NCBI GenBank assembly: GCA_036417435.1
Contig: CM070903.1
Span: forward strand, 679,001 to 743,000
Length of the DNA stretch: 64,000 nucleotides
From: Inia geoffrensis
Lineage: Eukaryota > Chordata > Mammalia > Artiodactyla > Iniidae
Direction: 5' to 3'
In this document: piece after piece, positions 48,218 through 64,000 of the stretch
How the letters are laid out: every line of letters starts with the position of its first letter
Numbering within the stretch: position 1 is the first letter of the stretch
Program-made: the position numbers and the translations under genes
The notes under the pieces: model-generated
Database searches by the model: none
The model's input: only the letters and a program-made list of their open reading frames with translations
What the model was told of the DNA's origin: nothing

Positions 48218-49016
48218 AAAAACTCTTGTGTCGAGTCAAAGGGTAAATGCAAACCAATTTCAGAAATGCTACGAAATGGTGATAATGGAAAGATATCGGA
48301 ATCTAGGAAGTGTAGCTCAGGCAGTGCTCAGAGACAAACTTATAGCTTTGTATTTATAACAAGAAAAACAAAAGAAAGAAACATAAATGAACTGTGTTCA
48401 ACTCAAAAATTTAAATTAAGAACTACTGAGTAAACTGAAAGTAGGCATTAATAAGGCATAGTCAGAAACTGAGCCGGAAAACAGTAGAATTAACAAATAA
48501 AGACTCAGTTCTCTGAAAAGTACCAACAAAACAGATAAATCACTAGCTAACCTAATCCACAGAAAAATACACGTAACAGAAACTCTAAAAGGAGGAATGA
48601 CCATCAAGACGGAGAAAATTAAATCTTAAGAGGTTACTTATAACTCTAGGCAAAAGCACTTGAAAACCCGGATGAAAAGATAATTTTCTATGACTTCCCA
48701 ACACTGAGTAAGTAATTACAGCATGTCTACGCAGACAAATTCACATAGAATAATGATCTTTTATTAACTAACTGCTCCGCTGCACCGTCCATCCCTGAAC
48801 TACCAGGTTTCAAAGGGAGCTGAGTATTGATAGATTACATGACCATCTTCATATATGCAAAAGAAGATTTATTTTATAATCTTTTATGGGCACATAGAAG
48901 AAAGCCAGTATCTTAATGGGGTGCACGGAGGCATTCCCACCAAAGTCAGGAATGTGACCAACCACTACTACACCCCTACTACTTAATCCTATTGGAAGCA
49001 TCATCAAATGCAGTTG

Positions 49017-49063
49017 CACACACACACATGGACACACACACGCACGCGCGCACACACACGCAC
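49017..49063 (+). repeat. (CA)n/(CGCA) microsatellite inside L1
   Basis: cacacacacatggacacaca cacgcacgcgcgcacacaca, an imperfect CA run with a CpG-containing core. Confidence 0.92.
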
Positions 49064-50021
49064 ATAGGAATTGGAAAGGAAGAAGTAAAATGACCTCCAT
49101 TCTCCGGCGCAGATTGCAGTTCTAGTAAAATCAAGGCTGAGAAACTACTAAAACAATAAGAGAATTCACTAACGTAGCAGGGTATAACATTAGCATAGAG
49201 AAATCAGTTGTCCTCACAGAAACAATGACCAAACAATAGTAAAAACAGATAAAACGGTCAGGAATTAACAACCAATATGCAAAACTTACATGAAGTTAGC
49301 TTTACTGTGCAATGCACTGAAGTAGACAAAAAGGAAAATACAGGGCATGTTTTTGGACAAGACTCGTTATCACGCAGAAGCCAAGCTGTGTCTTAAGTTT
49401 ATTTATAAAAATACCAAAGGGTTCTTTCTCTCCTCCAGGCCTAGAAAAATCGGCTCTAAAGCTCCTGTGCAAAAATAAACAAAAACAGTCAGGAAAATGC
49501 TGGAAGCGATTAGCAACGGAGGGAGGAGTGGGGCTTTCCCCACCGATGTTTAAAATACCGTAAAGCGTCCATCATTAAAAGCGCGGTACTGGTACATGAA
49601 TGGACCGATCGGTGGGACACACTAGAAGATCCAAACATAGACCCACATACATATGTGGAGCTTAAGCATGATAAGGCAGCAGCTCAGGTTGGGGAAAAGC
49701 TAGCCTTTTTAATAAAAGGGATTGGGCCACTTGGATAGCCACTTGGATCCTTGTCACCCTATACACCATAGGATAAGCTCCAAGTGGATCAGAGATATAA
49801 ATATAAAGCATGAAACCATAGAGGCTCTAGAAGAAAACATGTGAATTGCTTTATAACTTGGGTATGGAAAAATCCTTTCTAAATACTGTTCTAAATTCAG
49901 TATCAACAGAGGAAATGACCAATACATTCAATTATTTTACATACAAAACATTCCTGGACACACACCCACACACAACACAAAACAACAACAACAAAAAAAC
50001 AAAGGCAGAAGACCAATGACA

Positions 50022-50235
50022 GGGCTTCCCTGGTGGCGTAGCGGTTGAGAGTCGGCCTGCCGATGCAGGGGACGCGGGTCCGTGCCCCGGTCCGGGAAGA
50101 TCCCACGTGCCGTGGAGCGGCTGGGCCCGTGAGCCATGGCCGCTGAGCCTGCGCGTCCGGAGCCTGTGCTCCACAACGGGAGAGGCCACAACAGTGAGAG
50201 GCCCGCGTACCGCAAAAAAAAAAAAAAAAAAAAAA
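50022..50235 (+). mobile_element. CHR-type SINE, sense, 13-bp TSD, inside L1
   Basis: The copy starts gggcttccctggtggcgtag and ends with a poly-A of over 20. It is flanked by aagaccaatgaca at 50009-50021 and 50236-50248. The pure poly-A tail suggests a young insertion. Confidence 0.96.
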
Positions 50236-51060
50236 AAGACCAATGACAAGTTGAGAACAGCATTTGCCAGTTGCCTCTAAGGGCTAATCTACTTAATATG
50301 AAGAGAGTTTCCAGAAATGGGGAAGGAAAAAACCAAGAGCCATGGACTAGGGGGCAAGAGCCAGGAATACTCTTTTTCTCAGAAAAAAAATGGGTGTCAA
50401 AGGCCCTCAACACATAAATAAATGCTCAGCATCATTTGTAGTGAGAGAAATGCAAATCTGTTTTCTGAAGTACCCGTTCTCAGCCATCAGGCTGACAAAA
50501 CCCCAGAGGTGTGACAGCTAATCTTACTGGCGAGACTGTGGGGTGAGGGGCAGTGAACATGCAACACAACACAGCTTATGCAGGCAATTGGCCAGATCTA
50601 ACAAAGTGACTGGTGTGCTTCCCTCGATCTGTCCTAGGGATGCACACACATGCAAGAGCAGGAGATGACAAACGTGGGGGGATTTTCTTGGCAGCTGCGG
50701 GATTGGAAAGCATTCAGATGTCTAGCTGTGAGATGCTGCTTGGAGCTGTGGCAGATCTACGAGACGGAAAACCCAAGGGCTGCGGGGGATAGAGAAGGAC
50801 AGGAGATAATCTCCAGCCTGTGTTGTGAAGTGAAAACTCGAGTGGAGATCTGTGAATTCAGTGCACTCTCTTCTGTATGGAGATGGTGTCACAAGACGAA
50901 ACACTGAAAGAACTAACTAAAAACTGATAAAGATAGGAGCCCACAGGGAGGGGGTGGAGGCACAGGCTGGCAGCATGGCCTCTCCAGGGTTCTCTTTGAC
51001 TTTTGACTTTTGAACCAGGTCGCTATTTCGTATATTTGAACAATTAAATTACAAAGGAAA

Positions 51061-52896
51061 ATTTCCTGATACTGAGAACAAGCTGAGAAAAAGTAAACCT
51101 AAGTGCATATCTTATTAATAATATAATCTCATGAAGGAAGAAAATCATTTCAAGTAATTTTAGAACACGGTAGCTTTAGCAGCCATTCTCAGTGTGACAC
51201 AGGACAGAAAGAACCGGAGAGAAGCCTCAAACTCTGTTCAGAGCTTAGGGGGCAAACAGCTTGTCAAAGACAATTTCAGAAAATTGTGGAAATTTAAATA
51301 TGGCCTGGGCATATGGTGATGTTTAGAAGCTATTGGTAGCTTGGTGTTCTGTTTTGAACATGATTCAGTAATGGTATTATGTCATGCAGAAGCAATTCTT
51401 ATTTTTTTAGAGGTGAATATTGAAGCACTTATGCATGAAATGTCATCAACTCTGTAATTGACTCTAAAATATTTCAACCGTGAGGTTATTAAAACAAGTC
51501 TGGCCGATGGTAACAGGTTAACATAGAAAGTGGGTACCGGGTGGCTCCGTCCTCGCCGTTGCACTGTCCTCGCTTATCTTCTATGTTTGAAACGTTTCAT
51601 CCGTGAAAAACACAATGATTTTGTTAAACAAAGTTTCAGAAAGGGAGACCTGATGGAAATTAAAAGAAAGTTATTTGGGGTTTGTGAGGACTGCAGCCTG
51701 GGACGCAGGTTCAAGAAGCAATTGAACTGTGTTGCGCTGAACTACAGACAAAATGGCAGAGGAGGCCTGTAAAGACAAAAACTGCAAGGTGACAGTTACA
51801 CAAGTTTTTTAAATAAAGAATTATTATTGGAGCTGGCAAGACACGAGGGTGCTTATTAAGTGAGGATTGGTTGGGGTCTGAATGGTTGCGTAGTCACAAG
51901 GGGAGACCTTGAGGCCTCAAGTTTGCAGCTGGCAGCTGCCATTCTGAGTACGGCTGGGGGTGCCTTGGGTCTGGTGCGGCTCAGAGAAAGTTCAAGTTCC
52001 CAGTGGGACAGGGACGTGTCTGAGACCAGATCCTCCGTGGCCACCTGACTCCATTTCTGCTTGCCTGAACTGGGATCAGTCCACTGTAATTTCAACTTGT
52101 CATCAGTTTAAAAAAAGACAAAAGAGGATCTGCTTTGGACAAGACACAGGCACGGCGGTGGGGGGCGTGATGGTGGCATTTAAGCTGGTCCTTGAGAAGT
52201 GAGACGTGAGTGCTGGGAGCGAGGGCTTGGGTCTCGGGTGGTTGATAGACTCTTGACCCCTTATTTTTAGCATCTTGCTTATCCCGAAAAAGCATTTCCT
52301 CAAATAACTAAAAAACTATTGAGGGCCTGTTCTCACAAGGATCCATTCTTCTTTGCTGGCCAAGTTTGAGCTCGCCTCCTACATTAAACCAGATGGTCTC
52401 GTGTTCAGCCAACAGCTTCTCTGGAAACCAGGACGGACGCCTCGGGGACGGCCCAGCTGCTCCTCTGGGCCAGAGAGGCCCACCGGTGGTGTCCTGGGAA
52501 GGGGGGGGCGGGGTTACAGCTGGGGGGCGGCCTGCAAGCCTGCGGTGTCAGCCCGGAGCCTGGCGGGCAGAGGTGGCCTGCCCCTTCAGGCCTGTCCACT
52601 CTGTTGCTCCTGTTCAAGGCTTTCTCAGACACAGATCGTAAGATCCCTGGCGGATCAGCATGTAACTGGCAGCTCCTTCTCTCGGAGGGAAAAGTAAACT
52701 ACGCAGATGGGTCGGTGATTCACCCGGGAAGTGGGATCTCTCTGGGGGCGGGTGGGGGCTTGGAGCTCCCTCTCAGTCCGTCCCTGGGGCTGAGGGCCCT
52801 CGAGCTCTTTGGCAGAGCTGTTTTCTGAAGAATCCAAGGAGGTTAGAAGCCAAAGTGATGTAACCCACGGTCAGGATTTGAAGAGTAAAATCAAGT
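51061..52896. other. Unique sequence, no gene seen
   Basis: Only short overlapping frames occur and no domain or repeat family was recognised. GC content rises from about 51850 onward. Confidence 0.5.
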
Positions 52897-52913
52897 TATA
52901 AACTTTATTTTTA

Positions 52914-53120
52914 TTTCTTTGTTTGTTTGCGGTACGCGGGCCTCTCACTGTTGTGGCCTCTCCCTTTGCGGAGCACAGGCTCCGGACGCGCAGGCTCAGC
53001 GGCCATGGCTCACGGGCCCAGCCGCTCCGCGGCATGTGGGATCTTCCCGGACCGGGGCACGAACCCGTGTCCCCTGCAGTGGCAGGCGGACTCTCAACCA
53101 CTGCGCCACCAGGGAAGCCC
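52914..53120 (-). mobile_element. CHR-type SINE, antisense, 17-bp TSD
   Basis: A (GTTT)n tail, then gcggtacgcgggcctctcac, ending gggaagccc. It is flanked by tataaactttattttta at 52897-52913 and 53121-53137. It is the SINE nearest to the 3' end of COL6A1, about 4 kb downstream of it. Confidence 0.96.
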
Positions 53121-54354
53121 TATAAACTTTATTTTTACAAACATATCAATTTATCATTCGTTGACCCTGGTGCCATTTTGGACCGTCCGGGAGATTCTCT
53201 CAGACTCAACTGGAGAAGAAAGTTCAGTGCATTTGACGGGGCCATGAGGTCGAGGCTAAAAGAGAGGCTGAGTTTCAGGGAGAAAGTGCGTGTCCCACGG
53301 GCGCTGCAACAAATCACCACAAACTCTGTGACCCTTGTGATAACACCAGGCCCACCCAGATGACCCAGGATGACCCCCCAGGTGGAGAGGATCCAAACCG
53401 TAGAGGGAGGTGGAAACTGGCAGGAGGGCCCAGACGATGGGACAGATGTGCTGGTGCCGGCTGCCCCTTGGCAAACACCGGCAGCCAGGCTGCACCCGGG
53501 GGGCAGGTGGTCTCAGGCGCCCTGACAGGAGACCTTCAGAAGGAGGATGGGGGGAAGGAGGTGTCCCCTCTTCCTGCACCACTGTTGCCAATGGGCCTGA
53601 TTCCAGGAGGGAGGAGTGGGGAGAGGGGGGTGTCTCTTAAATTATGACAAGAGTTGAGAAGGACCGGGGGGTAAGAGATGGAGACAGGGCGTACGGCCTC
53701 CTAACTCACACAGCAGTGTAACGAAGCGCCACCAGCTCAGTAGTTTTAAAAGAACACAAACGGACCATCTCATGGGCCCCGTGGTTAGTGGTCTGGGCAC
53801 AGCCCAGCTGGTCTCCCTCGGGTCTCGCAGGCCGGAAACAGCCTGTCGGCCTGTGCAGTCCGACGCTGGGGGCCCTCTTCCAGACTCACTGGTGCTTGGT
53901 GGGGTTCAGATCCTGGCTGTTGTGGGGCTGGGGTCCCCTCTTGTGCCTGGCCGCCCTCCATGGGCAGTTCCTAGAAGGCCAGCAGGAGAAATCTCTCTGA
54001 TGTCTTTTAGGTCTGACCCACCCAGGAGAATCTTCCATTTGATTAACCTGAAGTCAACTTCCTTGCGGGGGGTGGGGGGACCTTAGTTACCCTGCAGAGT
54101 CCCAGGAGAGGTGTCCCAGCCGATTCACACTCAGGGGAGGGGTGAGTATGAATTAAAGAAACGCCCCGTTCTGCCTGTGACAAGGACCATGAGGCTGCAA
54201 AGGGAGGGAGGCTCACCGCTCCCCGCCCCAGGGGGTGGACGTGTGCTGGGGAGCAGACACACAGCCACAGGGAGGGGGAGGGGGGGCCAGAGCTGCCAGA
54301 GATGGTGCAGACAGGGAGCCGCTGGCAGAAATTCCAGCTTTTCTCTTTTCATCT

Positions 54355-54640
54355 AAAGCGTATGAATGTGTACAATTCTAAGAATTGTGACAAACACACA
54401 CCCACGTGACCCACACACCATCAAGATAGACAACGCTTCCATTCCGGAAAGTTCCCTGTGCCCTTCCCGCCACCGACTTACCGCCACCGATCAGCTTTCC
54501 CACCCTTGAGCTTCCACAGACGGAACCACGCAGCACGTGTGAGTCTGGCGTCTTTCACTCCGCACGATGTGTGTGGAGCTCACACGTGCTCTGTGGTGTC
54601 ACGCGTGGAGTTCGTGGCATGGATGGGCCTCGGCTTGCCG
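54355..54640 (-). mobile_element. Old L1 3' remnant, antisense
   Basis: atgaatgtgtacaattctaa, catcaagatagacaacgct, gagcttccacagacggaacc, ctttcactccgcacgatgtg matches the order of antisense L1M 3' motifs. Confidence 0.55.
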
Positions 54641-56364
54641 TCCTTTCTCCTGTGGACAGAAGAACTTTCTCCCCGAGTCTTTGGTTGGCACAGGGCTCAG
54701 GGTGGTGTGGCGGGCTGTGAGGGAAGAGTGAGGGATTCCAGGGTCCCGCAGGGGCTCTAACGCCACCTCCCGCCGCCCCTCGCCACACGGCCCCTCCTGA
54801 GCGCGGGCGGCGGCTCATCCCGGCTCACCTTGCTCCCCAAGCGGCCATCCAGGCTTCACTGGAGGAGGGCGTCTCAGTCTCCGGGGACCATGAGTGTCGT
54901 CATCCCCGCAGCCGAAAGACAGAGGAGCAGCTGACTTAAAATGCTGCCCCGGGAGGGCATCACTTCCTTTAGACCGCAGCTGCCGGGCCAGCAGTCGGGA
55001 TGGCGAGTGGAGGCGCCCAGGGCAGGGCTGGCCCGTGGGTCTCGATCAGTGAGCTGCGTGGCCAACAGCCTCGGACCTACAGCCTCCCGCCGGCCCTCAA
55101 AAATCATGGATGGAAAAGTGTTCCTTCCTGCACATTCTTAGCATCAAAAACGCATAAAGACCAAATACTGGCTGTAGCAATAAATGTGAAGGTGATCGAC
55201 TCTTCCATGAAAAACAAAGACCATCGGACGGGGTTAAATGCCCCTGAAGGCCATGTTCGGAACGCACACCAGGACAGCGTGTCTGGAGTTTGAAAGCGAA
55301 AGGACGACAAAAAAATAGTCACAAAACACAAACCAAGGCGGGTGAGGCCGAAGCCCTTCTGCCATCCGGGCAGGACCCCGTGGAGGCCGCAGCCCCAAGG
55401 TCGATTTCACAAACATCCGGGCCTTTGAACCCACACTCAGATGGATTGCGGGGCCGGGTCAGAATAAAGGGATCCCAGAGATGGGCTGCGTGTGCGCTGT
55501 CCGCCCCATGCCTGCCGACGGATCCCGGGCAGCTTCCAGGTGGGGCTGGCAGGGGGCCTCCGAGCGCCCCTGGGATCCCACTGCAAGGACCAGGCTTCCT
55601 GGGTGGGGCAGCCAGAAGAGGCACCGGGTGCCGCCCCTGGCAGTGCAGGTCAGGACAAATAGGGGGGCGGCCGGCCCCCCCGAGGGTGTTCTGCACCCCC
55701 GGCCAACCCGGTGCCCTGTAGCTCCAACTGTGCACAGAAGGGAGCCACAGGGCCCAGGCAAGAGCGGGATCCTGACAGGAGCTGGGTAACTGGCTTTGCA
55801 CTCGTTTGCGGAACTTCACATGATGGTCTGGAACGTTCCCTTTACAAACTTGGAGGGGATGTGGGCATGTGGGCTGGAGGTTTCCCTCACAGCAGTTTGA
55901 AAAGAATGAAGGCGGATGCTTGTCCTTATCTGGCCGGCGCTTGAGGCCGGGTCCCACCCAGGGACTCCAGTTAGAGACATGATTCACGGATTAAAGGCGT
56001 CATCCTCTTAAAGGGGAAGTTTCTGATTTCTCACTGTCCTTCAGGAAGAGGTCCCTGGGGTGACCAACTCCAGGCGGGGTGGGGAGGCCTGCGAGTGGGG
56101 GGAGCCCCCAGACCCATGCCTCGGCCCCCCGACCTGGGTGCAGACCCAGAGTCCCCAGGAGGGAGCCTGAGCCTGGTGGGGGCTGCGGGGGTCCTGCAGA
56201 GGCTCTTGGAGCCCCGGCGCCCCCTCCCTGACCAGGCTTTGCTCCCCTAAAGCTGCCCTTTCCTGCCAGCCATCAGCCTCCCCTCCGCAGCCACGTCGGG
56301 GGGCTCGAGCTGCCTTGGCCCCAAACGGAGAAGCATGCGATGTGAGGGGGTGAGTGCATCCCTG

Positions 56365-56445
56365 TTACAAACCCAATTTGCGGCCGAGGGCACTGAGGTG
56401 AAGGTGACTGGCTCAAGGTCACACCGCTGAGGGGGTCACCCCTCA
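56365..56445 (-). mobile_element. MIR-like remnant, antisense
   Basis: cactgaggtgaaggtgactg gctcaaggtcacaccgctg is the reverse of the MIR core (gaccttgagc). It is a short fragment in GC-rich sequence downstream of COL6A1. Confidence 0.5.
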
Positions 56446-57159
56446 GGCCGCACTCCTTCTGGTGACAGTGGGGCAGTGGACACTTACCGCCAGCAGCTGT
56501 CGGGTTCCCATGGAGCCGAGTGTGACATCACGCAGGGGCTGAGCCCCCAGGGAGACTCCTGACCCCTCCTCTACACGGGTGCCGCTCCCCCCCGAGTCCC
56601 CGCGGCCCGGCGCTCAGCTCTCACGGCCCCGTTGCGTGAGGGGTTGGGGTGGGGTGCCGTCGCCCCGCTGGGGGCCCCACCCAAGGACGCTAGCCAGGTC
56701 CCCCCGACTAGGCCCGCGCGGAGGCCCCACCCGCCTCTCCTGACCCGGATGCCAAAGGGCATCGGACTGCTGCCCTCCTTCTTCAGCTGCAGCCCCTCCC
56801 ACACCCCCCCAGCCCCACCCCCCCTCCTGGGGGAGGCCCTCTGACTGCCCTGAATCCAGGCCCAAATCTGCCAGCCCCGCCAGAAGGCCAGAGCTGGTTT
56901 TGATGCCGGGATGCTGTGGCCCTTTTGGGGATTTATCTTGTTGCCTCCGACTGGCTCTTCCAGCTGCCCTCCCCCACTGAATCCACTTCTGATTCTGCAG
57001 CCCAGGGTGTCAGGGCCCCTCCCAGCTCCTGCCCCAGACCTGGAAGAGGATGGAGGCACCTCTACTGGCTCTGAGTGGGGCGCCCCAAGCACCTCAGAGT
57101 CCTCCTGTTGGTGCAAAGTGCAAACGCCGCGTGGGTTTAACTCCTCGGACATATGACCG

Positions 57160-57932
57160 CGGAAAGGAGAGTGACAGGCTTTATTTGGAAAAGTCGCCGC
57201 CATGGACACCGTTGAGAAAAAACACAGGAAGGAGTAAAAGTAAAACTAAAGTACCAGGAAAGCCTTCCGTAAAATGCAGAACCAATCACGTCCTTGAGGG
57301 AAAAGAGCTTGGCCTTGTTTTTGGTGAAATGCATCACTTTGCCCCTGGTGGCAGGGCGAGGCCTCTGCGTCCTGGGCTGGGGATGGGGGCAGGATAGCAC
57401 CTTTACTCTGGGGTTTTTGGGACACGGGGTCGAGGAGTCGCGGTCCCTGCTGGTCAGGGGTGAGTGACAAGAGCCTCGGGAGGAGGCGTCGGCCCAGCAG
57501 GGCTCAGGTTCCGTCATCGCGTGCGAGCTCCCTGGGAGACCTGACTTTAGGCGTGGGTGTTTCGTGAAGGATGCTGCAGGATCCGCGGCGGGGAAGTCAA
57601 GCTACGAGGGAGTGCGGGAGGGGAGGCGGTGACAGCTGACCCCAGAGACGAAAGAGAAATCAGGCTTAGGGGTTCTGACTCGGGATTAGGGGACCCTGAC
57701 AGGCAGCGCGAGGCGGGACAGTTCAGGTGCGGGTTCAGGTGGGCGGCGGGAGGGGAACGGCAGAGCCCAGGGTGAGGGGCGGCAATACCCCGCTCAGAGG
57801 GGCTGGCAAAACGCAGAGCACTGAAATCACGGCCTTTCAAGCTTTTCCTTTAAAAAAACCTAGCTCGTCGGGTGGGTCAGGAACCTTCGTGTCCCCTTCT
57901 CACTTTCCGTCTCAGGGGCGGTGGCCCGGCTG
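57160..57932 (-). other. COL6A1: COL6A1 3' UTR
   Basis: The non-coding tail of the transcript runs from the stop codon to shortly after the polyadenylation signal, about 770 nt. It is GC-rich near the stop and more mixed near the signal. I see no retroelement in it. The exact cleavage site is inferred from the signal position and could differ by 10-20 nt. Confidence 0.8.
57180..57185 (-). terminator. COL6A1: COL6A1 polyadenylation signal AATAAA
   Basis: The plus strand reads tttatt, so the transcript reads AATAAA followed by GCCTGTCACTCTCC. It is the only canonical hexamer I see between the stop codon and this point, which supports a single main 3' end. Confidence 0.8.
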
Positions 57933-63382
<5,450 letters not shown>

Positions 63383-64000
63383 CTAAGGAGGAGAAAGTGA
63401 AGTGGATACCAGGCAGCAAGCCACACGGGCTCAGAAGCACAAAGCCTCTTGGAGGAAAGAGGGACAATTAAGTAAAATAACCTGTCTTCACGCAGCACAG
63501 AAATGACTAAAGGAAGGGTTTTTAAACCGATGATCCTGGGGGGCCGTGTGACCTTCGGGCCTTAGAGGTCACACCTGCCCAGTGGTCCACCCAGGGAGTG
63601 ACCCGAGGAGGAGGTGCCCGGAACAGGGGTCACTGCAGGAAATCCAAACCCGAGAGCCCATCCGGCGGGGGTAGAGGAGCCAGCAGATAGAGCTACAGGT
63701 GTGGCCAGCGGGAGCACGTCAACAACGTGTTGAAAAATCGTTAAGGTTTGAGCTCATGGTGAGAAAAACAACCAGAGAACCTAACCAAGTCAGATTTATA
63801 AGGCGTAATATGCAAAGAAAGAAAAAAGAAATTTGAAAGTAATAAGCCAAACTCTTCATGCTGTTTATCTCTGCGGGGTGTTTTAGATTTCTTTTTGTAG
63901 TTTTCTTCATTTTCTAAATGTCCTAAGAGTCACATATACTGTGAGATGAAATGAAACAGTTTTGACAGGTAAGGAGCCTGGGGGGATCCCCTAAGGAAGC
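63383..64000 (-). other. COL6A1: COL6A1 intron (continues beyond window)
   Basis: Intron sequence upstream of the first visible exon. The left part is GC-rich and 63720-63960 is AT-rich (aaagaaagaaaaaagaaattt), possibly an old retroelement tail. No further collagen exon with Gly-X-Y coding is present up to position 64000. Confidence 0.75.

Larger units (their letters stand above)
47590..51060 (+). mobile_element. Long L1 ORF2 fragment, sense, carrying two SINEs
   Basis: ORF2-like text runs from about 47640 (ggagataataggagaaaca) through cagtgctcagagacaaactt (48322) and gttctctgaaaagtaccaa. It continues to a 3' end near 51050 (gtatatttgaacaattaaat). SINEs at 48014 and 50022 and a (CA)n at 49017-49063 lie inside. 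No open frame of useful length remains. Confidence 0.75.
53138..57159. other. GC-rich sequence immediately downstream of COL6A1
   Basis: No exon, and few repeats apart from remnants at 54355 and 56365. Frames such as 55319-55987 and 56571-57209 (minus) show no domain, and the latter overlaps the COL6A1 3' end. C-rich and G-rich runs are frequent (for example 56790-56830). Confidence 0.5.

Noticed and set aside
47963..48433. Repeated peptide theme (GGAVVESPPADAGDTGSCPG) seen at many loci
   Set aside because: All occurrences are translations of CHR-type SINEs, not a gene family.
1..57159. COL6A2 exons or other collagen genes
   Set aside because: I looked for Gly-X-Y runs and vWA motifs on both strands and found none outside COL6A1.

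Overview
The window is mammalian nuclear DNA, almost certainly from a cetacean (a toothed whale is my best guess). At least fifteen copies of tRNA-derived SINEs of the cetartiodactyl CHR type are present (core 'ggcttccctggtggcgcag', tail region 'gagaggcccgcgtaccgc'). Many are near-identical and flanked by clean target-site duplications. L1 3' ends of the cetartiodactyl type also occur. I found no bacterial, organellar or viral features.

The only gene I can support is COL6A1 (collagen VI alpha-1 chain), on the minus strand at the right end. Fourteen consecutive 3' exons lie between 63382 and 57933. They encode an unbroken 540-residue C-terminal part: the end of the Gly-X-Y triple helix, a cysteine-rich link that includes a 9-bp microexon, and the von Willebrand factor A domains C1 and C2. 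Every junction is GT-AG and every phase closes. The 3' UTR runs to an AATAAA at 57185-57180. The 5' half of the gene lies beyond position 64000. From human synteny (COL6A1 followed by COL6A2), positions 1 to about 57150 should be the intergenic space between the two genes, and no COL6A2 exon is visible.

The intergenic part alternates between two textures. GC-rich, mostly unique sequence with shadow ORFs lies at about 1-8.9 kb, 11-13.1 kb, 16.5-22 kb, 24-26.6 kb, 34.5-38 kb and 51-57 kb. AT-rich blocks built of L1 fragments with nested SINEs lie at about 2.75-4.1, 9-10.8, 13.1-16, 22.8-24, 26.6-34.5 and 38.7-51 kb. Several insertions can be ordered in time: SINE into L1, L1 into L1, and SINE into another SINE's duplication. 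The best candidate for an undescribed functional element is a CpG-rich, promoter-like segment at about 35.58-36.06 kb with an NRF1-type site, two CCAAT boxes and a splice donor, but no recognisable coding gene beside it.

I found no convincing new molecular system. The most useful leads are that orphan promoter, SINE insertions of unusual structure, and GC-rich tandem repeats in short COL6A1 introns.
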